From: Mesorhabditis belari
Taxonomy: Eukaryota > Nematoda > Chromadorea > Rhabditida > Rhabditidae
Reading direction: 5' to 3'
Length of the DNA: 64,000 bases
NCBI GenBank assembly: GCA_958450365.1
Contig: CAUEEP010000909.1
Coordinates: forward strand, 323,501 to 387,500
The notes below the pieces were generated by a model, which was not told the origin of the DNA, did no database searches, and saw only the letters and a list, made by a program, of their open reading frames with translations. The position numbers and the translations under genes are program-made. This document shows, piece by piece, positions 12,774 through 24,285 of this stretch; the first letter of the stretch is position 1, and each line of letters opens with the position of its first letter.

Positions 12774-14240
12774 TTATCGTGCAGAGAGCGTCTTCATTGG
12801 AGTACTGAATGCAAGACAATATCTCATATAGGCACTTCTCTCTTGAAGATATCGATAACAATTGTAAATCTGAAAATTGCAATTGAAAGAGGCTTAGGTC
12901 TGGTCAGAGCATGGGTCAAATCTTCGAGCACAGTCATTCGAGTAATAGGTCAGCTTTCAGTTCGGCCAGCTCGAGGTCCAGCCAGCTAGCGATCCGGCCA
13001 GCTTGAGGTCCGGCCAGCTTGAGGGCCAGCCAGCTTGAGGTCCAGCCAGCTTGAGGGCCAGCCAGCTTGAGGTCCAGCCAGCTTGAGGTCCAGCTAGCGA
13101 TCCGGCCAGCTTGACCTACTGGTCCTTGGCTAGCATATGATCCTTCTTAAGACTCACAATGACGATGAACCACACTTCGAGGATCAGTGATACAGCATAG
13201 ATAACCATCATTGAGTACATTCGCACTGTTGTCGCTGAAAAGATCGAGTTTGTTAAGATTTGAGTCTTGAGACAATGCCGAGACATCGGCATTGTCTCAT
13301 CGAGACTTCTGCTAGACTTACAACTTAAGATTTTACAACCCTTTTAGGTTCCTATCCTATAGATTCTATTACTCACTTGTATCTAATCGAACAGTGCTCT
13401 GATTTGGATGTTCTCTGAATGGAGCTGCATTCATTAAGCGATAGAAGAGAGCTGTATCTGTGCAAACAGCGATGATACCAGAAATCAACACGAGAAGGAA
13501 ACAAATTATCGCTAATACCTGAAATTTTTAATTGCTTAGCTCAGATCTCTTTCAACTCCTTACCTGTACAACAATATGTGGTATCAATAACGGGGCGATA
13601 TTCTTTGAGACAGCCAACAGGAGAAGAAGGACTGCAAGAAAAGCGATCCCCAATCCGATCGTTTCCGCCAGAAATGAACCAAATACGTATTTTTCCTGAA
13701 AGAAGTGTTGATTTTTTTAGTTATATTCATCAACTCAATCAAACCTTGATTTTTGCAGCTTGATAGTATCGTGAGTCGTGCTCGAAATAGACTAATAATG
13801 TGTGAACGAAGAAGAAGAGAATCATCAACATATGTACAACTAAATAAGAGGGAAATTTAAGAAGTTCCTTTGGTTAATCATTTATTATATTGTTTTTTTG
13901 GTTGATTTATTTGGTGTTTATTTAGTTTGGCTGATTATATTCTTTTGAAAATTAAGGAATATCTGGTTTGTTATTTCTGAAAACTAAGCGATAGCTGATT
14001 GAAATTGAACTTTGGTTAGCTCAGGTTTAGTGACCAAAGCAATATGATCATCGTTTCTGGCTTCATTTCTGACTAATCAAGAATGTATTTTGCAAAGAAA
14101 GGACTGTTTGTTAAGCGATTATTCACAAAATATCTTCAAAAACTGACCAGCAATAATGTAAGTACCCGTTTTGATGTGAAAACAATTACAGAGACACCGG
14201 TATTCATCGGAACTCTCATCGAATTGAACTGTTGATGGAA
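12774..14240 (-). CDS. LAPTM4-like four-pass endolysosomal membrane protein
   Basis: Six exons on the minus strand join in phase: 14240-14148, 13839-13745, 13695-13564, 13518-13377, 13234-13158 and 12869-12774 (stop TAA). The protein of about 210 residues opens with a Cys-rich CLCNCFHIKTGTYIIA, which matches the CxCxxRTGT signature of LAPTM4-type proteins. Four hydrophobic segments follow: HMLMILFFFVHTLLVYF, GLGIAFLAVLLLLLAV, ILAI-type VLAIICFLLVLISGIIAV, and VIYAVSLILEVWFIVIV. The tail IYNCYRYLQERSAYMRY continues as in the family. Proteins of this class sit in late endosomes/lysosomes and bind lipids or help transporter sorting. The initiating ATG, in a short exon above 14240, was not found: the first visible exon starts mid-codon. 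The last exon could instead be spliced to a downstream exon near 12430-12520. Confidence 0.72.
12950..13116. repeat. Minisatellite inside a LAPTM4-like intron
   Basis: Tandem units of about 16-17 bases, consensus ccagccagcttgaggt with variants such as ccggccagcttgaggt and ccagctagcgatccgg. It fills most of the intron between the last two exons. Non-coding. Confidence 0.85.
13264..13307. repeat. Intronic hairpin
   Basis: GAGACAATGCCGA and TCGGCATTGTCTC form a perfect 13-bp stem with a four-base loop, extended by GTCTT/GAGAC-type pairing outside. It lies in a LAPTM4-like intron. Could be a small fold-back remnant or a small-RNA hairpin; nothing here decides. Confidence 0.5.
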
Positions 14241-15273
14241 CTGAAATTGCAATCAATTATGATGAAAATTGAATAGTCAAACTACAGATTACAAATAACA
14301 TTTCATTCATTTTCTTCTCAAAAAGACTCGTGCAACTGCAATGAAAACGGTTATACTTTGAGGGGAACTTTGTACTGTTGAGTGCAAGGCAGTTTTTAGG
14401 TTGATTTTGGCTTAGGCAAACAGGCAAAAATTACACTTTCATAAGTTTTCCAAAACCATGCTATTTTGTGAGATTAGGTATTTTCTATTATTTTCAATTC
14501 CTCTACAATTCCTACCATTGTCTACACTAGCTGAAGCCTCATAATCGCCGCATTCTTGAAAAACGTTCAATGATTGCATTTCAGGTTTAACACTTTAGAT
14601 TTTTGTGAACCTATTTGTTTAGATATTGCAGTATACATGGGAAAAATCAAAGCCAAACCAAATTTCACCTTTGTTTTCTCGGTCGTTTGCAATTTTGTCT
14701 ACAAGCTGAAAATGTCGATTTCTGTTTGTAGACAAAATTTCAGAACAGTCGGCCAAGAATTGGCCAAGAATCGGTCAAGAATCGACCAAGAATTGACCAA
14801 GAATCGGTCAAGAAAACGAAGGTGGAATTAGGTTTGGGTTGGAATCTTCCCATGTCTATGTTGCAGGTTTAATTCAAGACATGGCACTGTTTTTGGTCTT
14901 ACTTCTTTCCCTCAACCAACCTCCATCAATACTCTGACTTCCTCCATCCTCTCCATTTCTATCCCTCCTTACAAGATATGATCTCACTCCTCGACCATTC
15001 ATCATGGCGAGGATTCGACTGAAATTTCAACAATTAAAGAGACTATTTCAATGAAAAGCTGAAAGCGAAAAACGACGACGAGAGGCCACAACAAAATAAA
15101 GAGACGAGAGTCATTTCAAACAGAAAGCCATCTTGAAAGTGAGTTGTCATAACAAATGAGAAACAGTTTCGATCGTCGAAATTCATTTACTATTAGAATT
15201 CACACTTACAGTACTACATTATTAACATTTCTTTGGCATGGCTTTAACTAATTCTTTTTATCAACTCATCCTA

Positions 15274-15695
15274 TTGGGTTGGGGAGTATGAAATGGCGCC
15301 GACTTTCAAAGAAACTTCCATAACATCGAGTAGTCTTTATCAAACGACAGGTGGGTAGTATCATTAGAAAGATCACTTATTTCTCTACAAAATCATAATC
15401 ATCAGGCCAACATCGATAGGCTTCACAAACAGACAAAGCCAGCTACCTTCAGGCTGTTTTGACATCAAGTTAAGTTTATGTGTAAGGAACGAATCAAACG
15501 ACGAATCGGACTCCTTGTCATTTTGACTCGTTTCGTTTAGGAGCCCATAAAAACCCACAAAACAAAAGCTTTTCGGAATCTCTCAAAAGGCATTTTCTAG
15601 AGCAATGATAGCCCTTTTTGATGGTACAAACAATGGATTATATGGAGCTTTTAGGTGTTTCAGACTTTCAGACCATTTCATACTCCGCAACCCAA
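15274..15695. mobile_element. Mariner-type MITE, 422 bp
   Basis: Flanked by TA (15272-15273 and 15696-15697) and ending in inverted repeats TTGGGTTGGGGAGTATGAAA and TTTCATACTCCGCAACCCAA. The first bases TTGGGTTG are shared with the mariner at 10622-11886, suggesting the same transposase family mobilised it. No coding region inside. Confidence 0.85.
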
Positions 15696-16799
15696 TAAAT
15701 TACGTGGCGATTTGTGCTCTCAAATTGCAGATATAACTGAGCCAAGCGCTAGCCACAAAAGCAAGAACTTAGAATCGATTTTCAAAATGAAATCATAGTT
15801 TTTCGAAATTGAAAACAAAGATATAGATAGGGTTTTGACGCTGTGAAACACACAAATAGTTAGTGAAAGTTCAAATTTCAGAAGCCACCACAAGAAAAGC
15901 TGACTTTTGTTTGGAATCTATGGAAAAATCCAGGTATTATGGACTATGGGCTATGGAAAAATTCAGGACTCAAAAATCCAGGTATTTTGAGTGTCATGCA
16001 TGTATTGCAAAGATACAAAACCTCAGAACCTTCAAAATCCTTTCATTTCCCATAGTTTCCAGTTTCCGCCAAGAGTCAAAAATCTCTTCTTTCCTATTGT
16101 CAGACCTGCGAAAATTCTGTGGCGCCTCAGGCGCATTTTCTTTCATTTTGGCAAAATTTTGGCAACTGTAATAACTGTAATAACTGTATTATTGTAATAA
16201 TTAAAGAAAAATTGTTGCAGAAAGTAAAACAAAAACACGAAAACTACTCAAAAAAAATGATGAAAACGGATGACGAGAAGACGTTGGATGAATGGATGAA
16301 AGAATGGGAAAAGAAAAAGGGGAAAAGGGGGATGATCAAGAAAAAGCATTTGTTCATTCAAGTGTGAATTCTTTGGCGTAAGACTGAGAGATTCTGAAGG
16401 GAAAAATAAGGAATAACGGGGAAAGAACAAAGGTGAGAAGGGAATTCTCAAGACAAGAAAACACTTTGAGACAAAATTTCCTCTTTTTTGACATAATGAG
16501 ATCGGGAAAAACCCCAAGAAGAATGAACTAATTTGGGATTAAATTTGTCTTTATTTTGTACAAAATTAGTTTTCCTAAAAAAAGTGTCGTTTTTTGAAAA
16601 GGAAAGGTGTTTTAAAAGAGTCAGATCACCAGTTTGAGGCTTTTTCTTACTCAATGACTTAGATCACTATTGGTGTAAGAAATGGAATCTGGTACACTAC
16701 ACTAGGTACGCTAGAGGAGCATCACCCAACTGGTTTAATTACCCAAGTTCCGTATGGACCCGCACAATTGAGCTATTGGTATTGTACAAGTACAATAAA

Positions 16800-16931
16800 G
16801 TTAACTCCCTTTTGAGTAAGGGAATGGAGTGCGTTGTGGTGAAATAGTTAGCCCAGTTGCCCGGTAGGCGAAAGGTCCCGGGTTCGAGTCCCAGCGGCGC
16901 ACTAGTTTTTGATCTGCCGTAGTTCCAACTG
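16800..16931 (+). repeat. tRNA-derived SINE-like repeat, copy 1
   Basis: Layout: a 5' segment ttaactcccttttgagtaag, a tRNA-like core (16829-16902) and a tail gtttttgatctgccgtagtt. The core ends pair (GTGCGTT with GGCGCAC) and it has a B-box GGTTCGAGTCC; the anticodon stem is poor. Because the flanks are conserved with copies at 17048-17180 and 32229-32448, this is a dispersed repeat and not a lone tRNA gene. Confidence 0.6.
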
Positions 16932-17047
16932 GCGGCCACGGAAGGATGGGTTCTGCAATACTGGTTAAGGGTTCGTGCTTAGTTTCGAGCCCACCCCAGG
17001 TCTATAAATCGATTTGTGTGGAACCGTCTCGTCCCGAGAGGAGGGAA

Positions 17048-17180
17048 GTTGACTCCCGCTGGACTAAAGGAGATCGAGTGCGTTGTGGTGAAATAGTTAG
17101 AACAGTTGACCGGTAAGCGAAAGGCCGCGGGTTCGAATCCCGGCGGTGCACGAGTTTTTGATCTGCCCTAGTTTCAACTC
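17048..17180 (+). repeat. tRNA-derived SINE-like repeat, copy 2
   Basis: Same three-part layout as copy 1: ttgactcccgctggacta, a tRNA-like core at 17078-17151 with B-box GGTTCGAATCC, and tail gagtttttgatctgccctag. The 115 bases between copies 1 and 2 also contain a B-box-like fragment, so part of this block may be a third degraded unit. Confidence 0.6.
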
Positions 17181-17540
17181 TAGTATGTTAAAATGAAAGA
17201 GCATGTAAAATAAAAGAACAGATTGCTTCTATTGTTGAAGTCAATGAATCGGCGAAGAACAGTTGAAAAGAACTTTCGATCGTTGTAGAACCCGATGGAT
17301 TTTATTTAGCAATTCAATGGAATCCAAAAGTTTTCATTTGACCTATTCTTTCCCTGGCTGATCAAAGACTTTGCATTGTTATAGGGGTTTTTCTTTATTC
17401 TTCGTTTCTTTTCTTCATCGAATTTCATAGGCTAAATGTGGGCATTTTGAAGAAAAGAGTGAGTATGAAGTGAGTGAAGTGGATAAAAGAGGAAAAGAAG
17501 AAAAGAGAAATGGGTATTATATTTCGGAAGAGAAAGCCCT

Positions 17541-17577
17541 ATTTGATGTGAAGGGAATGAGTCCCTTCACATCAAAT
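17541..17577. repeat. Perfect 16-bp hairpin
   Basis: ATTTGATGTGAAGGGA is followed after five bases by its exact reverse complement. Shorter than a usual miRNA precursor stem. No repeat-family context is visible. Confidence 0.6.
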
Positions 17578-20500
17578 GCGTATACAAAAAATGACAATAA
17601 ATTGAATTGACATTTGAGGATTTAAAAGAAGTAAGGCACAATGAAAAGGTAAATGAAAACGAATATAGTTTCTTTCAGCTTTATAACCATTACCATTTAT
17701 AACCATTTATAACCATAAATTTCCTAGAACTTCTCCTACAAAATGTCCTAAAAACTCAGCCAATTATGAGTTATGGGTTTTGTTGTAATTTGAAGTAAGA
17801 AGAGAATTTGAGTGAAGTAATTTGAGTAATTTTTTGAAAAAAAGGGGAATACTGGTATTGTACAATTGTATGAATAAATAAATGGAATCTAAATATGGTG
17901 AAACGGGGAAATTCATTGGTAATTAGCTGGCGGGTGGATGGAAGAGAGAGGGGAGGAAAGGGTTGGGGAGGAGGGGAGGCTCGAGGGGAGGCTGGAGGGG
18001 ACGGTGAAAGCACCTGTAATCGCTCATGGAAATGGGTGAAGGGGAATAAGAGAATTCGCATATGGGTACGATTGATGTTAGATTCAATTTACAGTCGTTT
18101 ATCTGAAAGAAGAAATTTCTGTATTTTCTTACTGAAATTTTTGTCAGGTTGTATAGGTTTTATTCAAAAATTAGCAGAGTCTCATGAAAGGGAATGAGAA
18201 ATGCAAAGTGGAGAGCAAACAAACAATACGAAAAGAGGAGAAAAGGAGAAGAAGGGAAAGGAGCCTCACTGTACACATGTTTGGAAAGGAAAAGGGAAAG
18301 AAATGATTGAATCGATCAAGAAGTAATGGGCAAGAAGTATTGGAAATTCATTTCTTCTAATAGTTTTTCAATGTAGTTGTTGTAATTCTGAATATTTCCT
18401 TTTGTTGAGCATTAGAATCTTTATATTTAGTGCATTCATATTGAAACTGATCCAGTTAAAATAACTGAACCAACTCGCACCAAGAACTGAATCAAGAACT
18501 GGAACGTACAACTACTATTGAAAAGCTATTAGAAGAAATGAATTTCCAACTCCAAGAACTGCGCCAAATTGCTGCCTTTAGAAAATTTAAATCAATAAAA
18601 TAAGGTTGAGCGTAAAATCCCTGCAACAAAACTACATGCAATCCCTATTCCACCAATCAAACTCATAAATCTAAAGCCAAAATGGATATGCGATTTTGAG
18701 CCAGAAAAGGACTGGTTTGGGTGACTTGAATTTTGTTTCTTTTTTTTTGGTTTAGAAGAGGCACAAAAAGGAGGAGAAGAAATGTTTGGGGGAGAGGTCC
18801 CGAGAGAATTGAACAGAGGCTTCAAAACGGGTGAAGGGGGGAAAGGAGGAGAAAACCCCCCAAATAACAGGAAAACCCGGCAGGCACACCCAACAAAATG
18901 CCCAACAAAAACACTCTTCGGAAGAAGAACAACAAAAAAGACAGTAAAAAGAGAAATGATCGATATGTGAAAAGTTTGTTTACTTTGGTTTGTGCAAAAC
19001 CCGTGACCAACGATGGACAAAAAAAAGGCCAGTTCTATGGCTTTTGCAGAGAACAAAAGACTTTCGATCTTTATTCAACTTCGAGATTCTGTTTAGGTTG
19101 AAAACTTACTAAAACCTAATCCAAGCTTACAAAAGGAAGATTGTTGCTGTTGAACATTGACATTGACAAAAGGAACATTGACTCATATAAGAGATTGCAT
19201 GTTTTGATGTGTTTTCATCATTGAATCAATTTCTCACATCTTCTTTTCTTTGCCCATTTCATCACTCACTCAGCTGGCAAGTCACAAATTAATTAGGGAC
19301 AAACTGAAGAAAAGAAAAAGAGGAAAAGATTGGAAAGGGTACGAAAGGAAATAGAGAAATGACAAGAGAATACAGAAGAGAAAATGGAATGGGATGAGAT
19401 GGGGAAGGTAAGCTCAAGCATTGAGAAGCATTGAGAAGCATCAGAAGGTAAACATTGAATAAACTGTTTTGAGGCCTTTGGTTTGATAGACTTTTGATAG
19501 ACACATCTCAGAAAACCATCAAATAAAGCAAATCAAATATTAATCATCAAATTGATAGCACAGATTTTTGATTTTAATATTTGATTGAAACCTCAATTGA
19601 TAGTTTTCAATTAAGAGATGGTTCCGGCTTTTCCGTGACCGATGGGCTCAGATTTTGGAAAACGATGGAAATTACATTGTTGATTGATTAAATTGAACAA
19701 ATAAAGAGGTTTTGAAGAGTTTTAAACGATAAAACACTTGGTATCAAAAATTCAAATAGTTTGGTAGCGAAATAAGGACATATAAAAGTCAAGTTGCCAC
19801 CGCAACTTGTTCTCAGCCAATTTGTCACAGAATGAGCTTATATTCTAATTTTTGTATACTTTATCTTTTTATTACATAATTATCAAAAAATGAGCTAAAT
19901 CCATAGCGGATTTAGGCCACGTTAGAGTCGCAGACATATATAACAACCTTGTAGTATGACCAAATTGACTTTCAATGGCATTTTAGGTTTGCCATGAGGT
20001 TTTAAATTCTTTTGAAAGCAATATAGTATGATTAGATAGGTAAATTAGGTAAGCTTTACAATTGTGACCAAGTCTCACTGCAAAGCTTATCCAAAAACAA
20101 AGCAGAGAATACTTTTAAAGTCAAAATCGAAGTCAAATCACCCAGCAGAGCTTCGAACAAAGTTAACTAAAGATTGTCAAGATTCTGTTGATGGGGTACA
20201 CGAAAGTGAGAGAAAAGAGCGATGACAGATGGGGTGCTAACCAACGAAATGGAAAAGGAGAAGGTGGGAAAGGAATGGAAAGCGATGGGGAAGAGGGGCA
20301 CCACGAGGAGAGGGTGTCCAACGGGGGGAAACCAATGACGAAGAGGGGCAAAGGGAAAGAAGAAAGGGAAGAAGGAGAAGAAAGAAGAAAGAAGAAAGCA
20401 AAGAGAATCAGAAAGCTTCAACAGCGCCATCTCTTTCTTCTCTTTTCCATTCCCCCGATTTCTCTGTGTCTCGTTTCGCTTTGCATGCTTTCAGAATGCG

Positions 20501-21145
20501 TGGATCGATTCTTTCACTGAAGGGAAGAGTGCTCGAGAGTCCCTTTCGCTGTCCTTCTCTATATGTGCGGTGCTTTCTATCGGGTATCCCGTGTAGAGGA
20601 GATGAAGGGAAAAGGCAGGCATTCAACACCCCCAGAAAGGACAAGAATTTAGACAACGGACCTCCCGACATAGGTCCTCCCTTTAGAGAGCCGTCCTCCC
20701 CCACCGCTCCCTTCACAATTCTGAACACAACGCCCCAAGAGTCATGAATTTGGGAACAACTAGGTGCTTTTGCGGGTTGTTCAACAGAATACTCAGATAG
20801 AAAGGGGAAAGGTTGAATGGGGAAATGGAGGGGATTCGAGGTTGCCCTTGGTTGCCCATGTATTACTTAGAAATATTGGCAATGTATAATTTATTGTGTT
20901 TATATGAATAGGAAATGCAGAAATGATACATGAATAGAAAACACAGAAATAAAAAAAATAGCTGTTCACTTGAGCAAACATGATGACAGAAAGAGTTTGT
21001 CCGAAACTGATGCGAAAGAAACGAAGGCCCGAGTGTGTTTTGCCTTCCGATTCTATCATCTCCCATCTTCCCATGTTATCAGTAATTCTGACTCAACTGA
21101 ATACATGCCATTAGAAATTCCTAGCTTATTACATAACTTATTATA

Positions 21146-21728
21146 TTAGGTGTGTGAAAAAGTAATCCACGTTTTTTATTTTTATTTTGTAAATATATCT
21201 AGACAATTTTTAATTTTTTGTTAACGATATATATATCGTTTAAAAGCTTATTTTTTCCTCTTTCGAATGATATATTCATTTTGTTAAAAGGATGACAATA
21301 AACTACCTTCATTTTCGTTTGCAAATGGTATACACAAGTATCGTTATTCGGTCAAATTTGCTTTATGAGTTCAAAAATGGGTTGAAAGCTGCGGAGGCTG
21401 CACGTCGAATTCGGAATGCGTTTGGCGATTGGCGATCGACGCCGTTACTGATGATACCGCTAGGTTTTTGGTTCCAACGATTCAAAGGTGGTAATGAAAG
21501 CCTAGAAGATGAACCACGTGGCGGTCGCCCTGAGACCTGTTCGGATGACCAAATAAGACGCTGTCTTCTCGAAAACCCTCGTTCAACCTTTTCAGAAATA
21601 GGCCTTACATTAAATTGTGATGGGTCAACCGTAAGGAAACGCTTGAATGCCATGAATTTTATCAAAAAGTTGGACAAATGGATACCGAATAAATGTTAAA
21701 AACGTGGATTACTTTTTCACACACCTAA
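21146..21728 (+). mobile_element. 583-bp mini-mariner with TA duplications
   Basis: TA flanks (21144-21145, 21729-21730) and long inverted ends TTAGGTGTGTGAAAAAGTAA and TTACTTTTTCACACACCTAA, extending to about 26 bp. It contains one open frame for only the DNA-binding part of a mariner transposase (next entry) and has lost the catalytic part. The stop codon lies directly beside the right terminal repeat. Confidence 0.9.
21292..21699 (+). CDS. Mariner DNA-binding domain only (135 aa, no catalytic domain)
   Basis: An uninterrupted frame matching the N-terminal two-helix-turn-helix (paired-like) region of mariner transposases: LLYEFKNGLKAAEAARRIRN for the first unit, then WFQRFKGGNESLEDEPRGGR, and STVRKRLNAMNFIKKLDKW before a WIPNK match to the family's WVPH. 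Mariner transposases are usually about 340-350 residues with a DD34D catalytic half; here the frame ends right after the linker. The segment between the two motifs (about residues 45-60) is unlike the family and may result from a local change. Several in-frame ATGs are possible; the family match begins near residue 20. It could bind element ends without cutting; whether it is expressed is unknown. Confidence 0.6.
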   Translation: MTINYLHFRLQMVYTSIVIRSNLLYEFKNGLKAAEAARRIRNAFGDWRSTPLLMIPLGFWFQRFKGGNESLEDEPRGGRPETCSDDQIRRCLLENPRSTFSEIGLTLNCDGSTVRKRLNAMNFIKKLDKWIPNKC

Positions 21729-21740
21729 TAGTTCTACCCT

Positions 21741-21797
21741 CGCCTTGTCATTGACAGTCATTAAATGGACAATTAAATGACTGTCAATGACAAGGCG
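21741..21797. repeat. Perfect hairpin of about 22 bp stem
   Basis: CGCCTTGTCATTGACAGTCA and TGACTGTCAATGACAAGGCG are exact reverse complements separated by a short AT-rich loop. It begins 12 bases after the mini-mariner. Stem length fits a small-RNA precursor or a tiny fold-back element. Confidence 0.65.
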
Positions 21798-24285
21798 CTT
21801 ATGGAAATGTTTAGCTTTTTGAGAAGCTGTTAGAAAAGTGTTTATGCTGTTAGAAAAGTTAAATCACTAAGGTCAAATAGTTTCAAATTAATCGCAATGA
21901 AAGAGTTTTCTTTTCACAATTTTTCTCAAAATACGATGATCCAAGTTTCCTGAAAGAGCTCAGAGTTTCGAGAAGGCTTTTTATCTAAATATTATCGCTT
22001 ACTTCAAATGTCCTCCAAAATTCACAAAGAGAGTCCTCCAAAAGAGAGAATCCCGTGTTGTAAACAATATTTTGCGAGAATAGATACCTCAAAAATAGTA
22101 AGCTTCTGTTTTAACGTTCAAAAAGTCTTGGAAACAATTTAGTCAATCCATCTCTGATCTATTGAATATCCACCGTGACGAAATGGTCAATCAAACGATT
22201 TTCCGCATTTGTTTATCTTTTTGATAAAAAGAAATTCCATCAAGATATCAGACGGGAGAAGTTTGATTGAAAGAAAACAATAGAAATTACTTAATAGCAG
22301 ATATTACTAATAGACTTAATAACTTAACTTACTTAATAGCATTTTTGTGACCCGTTTTTATTCGCTGAAGGTCGGAGATTTTGGTGCAGCGAAAGAATCT
22401 CACGAAACGCAATAGGTTAATATTGGGACTCTCATTTACATGCCACCTGAAATTAAAAGTTTTCTGTAAGTAAATGGAGAGGTGTCTAGATTTTCTAGTT
22501 CTAGTTTCAAACTAGATCATGAACTTAAAATTTTTTATGAACAAGGCTCGAAAAACAATTGACTACCAGGAATACACGTATTACTTAGCACTGCTACAAG
22601 TGTGATGTTTACTAGACTTGCTTCTCGATGTTATCGATACAAACGGCATGCTCATGTTTGACCGTTCAGATCTCGGTTCCTAGAACAGCTATCAATCGGA
22701 AAATTGTTTGATTGGAAGTCAAGAATGCCAGCTTTTGATTGCTATTTTATACATAATGTCTTTTAAGGAGTAAAGCACCTAATAAACCTATCGATATCGA
22801 AAGTATCGATTGTCGAGCGGGAAGCATGAGGACTTTGAGAAGACGTTGATCGAATGACTGAAAGAAATGCGGAGTTAAAACGAATGTGTTGATGGGCCTC
22901 TACTTTCCGAGAAAGCATTAGAAATGGCAAATTTAATGGGATTCGAATATTTTCACGCAAGTAACGGATGGCTGGAGAAGCTTATTGATATTTAAGTATC
23001 GATAAGCATTGAAAAGCTTTTTAAGGCACCCACCTATGAGAGTTTGTTATGTGTGAGATAGCAATCAAAAGCTGACATTCTTAGCTTTTCAATGAAACAA
23101 TTTGCAGATTGATAGCTTTTCTAGAAACCGAGATCTGAATGGTCAAACATGAGCTTGCCGTTTGTATCGATAATATCGAAAGTTTAATGTTTACGATTAA
23201 GTGCATGGTGAGAAAGTAAGATCCAAGATACCTTCAGCGTAGCATTTAGACTCTTGATATCTCTTGAAGAATCATTGACCTTTGATCGATTGAATCATTC
23301 ATCGATTTTGGGTCAATTCATCTGGTCACGACAAAAACAGAAGGCGGGGAATGAAATGTTTGAAAATTTCAATCTGTTCAATCTTTGAACAGTTCACAAG
23401 AATAAATCTTGAAACTATCGATAAACAAACAGATGACAATCAAAAATCCTTTTGAAAGGTAACTATACAAAAGCTGAAAAGTGGCTTTGATTCTCGTTCG
23501 CAGATGAGTTCCCCACTTGAATGAGCAACGGGGGAACTCAATTTGCGATCACTTGAACATCCCTTTCTTTTCCTTTTCTCATCCCAAAGTCCAACAACGG
23601 CAGATTTCACCGCAACAAGATTCCATGAAATTTCCCTTTCTTCAACATTCTTTTACCTTTGAGAATCTAGATTTAGTCTTCGAAATTAGAGTTGGAAATA
23701 GAGTGAATTGAAAGAAGAGTTGCTTTGCAATACTTTTGACCACTAGCCTCATATTATGCTTTCCAGACTTTTCAACTTGCAAGCTTGCATAATATTTGCT
23801 ACGTAAAGTTTATGAATCCTAATGTGAAAGAGAGCTCGAATTTCTCTTTGCCTATCCAATTCAAAGGGATTTTCAAAGAAGAGCTCTTGCTCAACAAAGA
23901 GAAAAGAGAATGGATTGAATCTCTGTGTTCTCCTCAAATTCTTCACTCTTTTCATCGGAGTCCCATGAAAGGTCCAAAAAGAAAGAAAGATCCAATCGAT
24001 CCTCACTCTTTTCTCAATCCTTTTTTTCTTTTAAGAAGTGTTTCATGGCTTTTAAGATCTCATTTTTATAGATCTTAAGAGCTTTGAGTTAGGATATGTT
24101 GAAACGTTTTGTCATGGTCAGTTTTCTGGGAAACTTTCAGTCGGAAACTGGGAATCTACTGGTTTCAAGTACTTAAAAACTTCCCCTATTATTTCTTTGT
24201 GTATTTTTACATAAAGTTTCTATAGTTCAAGTGAAATTGGTTCTCAAACATTTGAATTTGATCTCTTTTTGATCTCTTTCCAGGA
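21798..24285. other. Intergenic, upstream of the F-box gene
   Basis: Apart from the inverted-repeat element at 22611-23185 I see no exon. A TTTCCAG acceptor directly before the F-box ATG suggests trans-splicing at 24283, so the promoter should lie in this stretch. Confidence 0.4.
22611..23185. mobile_element. MITE with long inverted arms (ATCGATA-rich ends)
   Basis: The left arm contains gatacaaacggcatgctcat, cagatctcggttc and gccagcttttgattgc. The right arm contains the reverse complements gcaatcaaaagctgac, gaaaccgagatctg and gagcttgccgtttgtatc. A third, single-arm copy is at 46480-46606 inside the M13 gene and ends in agcaagtctag, which defines the element tip. No open frame of note. Confidence 0.75.

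Larger units (their letters stand above)
14241..21145. other. Gene-poor stretch with repeats
   Basis: No exon chain with family similarity was found. Contents: a 12-base repeat around 14752-14815 (ccaagaatcggtcaagaatc), a MITE (15274-15695), two tRNA-like SINE copies (16800-17180), a perfect hairpin (17541-17577) and purine-rich runs (17940-18010, 18230-18260, 20230-20410). The long open frames on both strands near 17.9, 18.6-19.1 and 20.2-20.7 kb follow these purine/pyrimidine tracts and show no recognisable protein feature. The start exon of the LAPTM4-like gene probably lies just above 14240. Confidence 0.45.

Noticed and set aside
18592..19056. 154-residue hydrophobic minus-strand frame
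   Set aside because: Built on T-rich sequence opposite purine-rich DNA; no helix spacing or splice context that would support a membrane protein.
20408..20728. GC-richer overlapping frames on both strands
   Set aside because: Both strands are open for about 100 residues and neither shows a family motif or splice phase.
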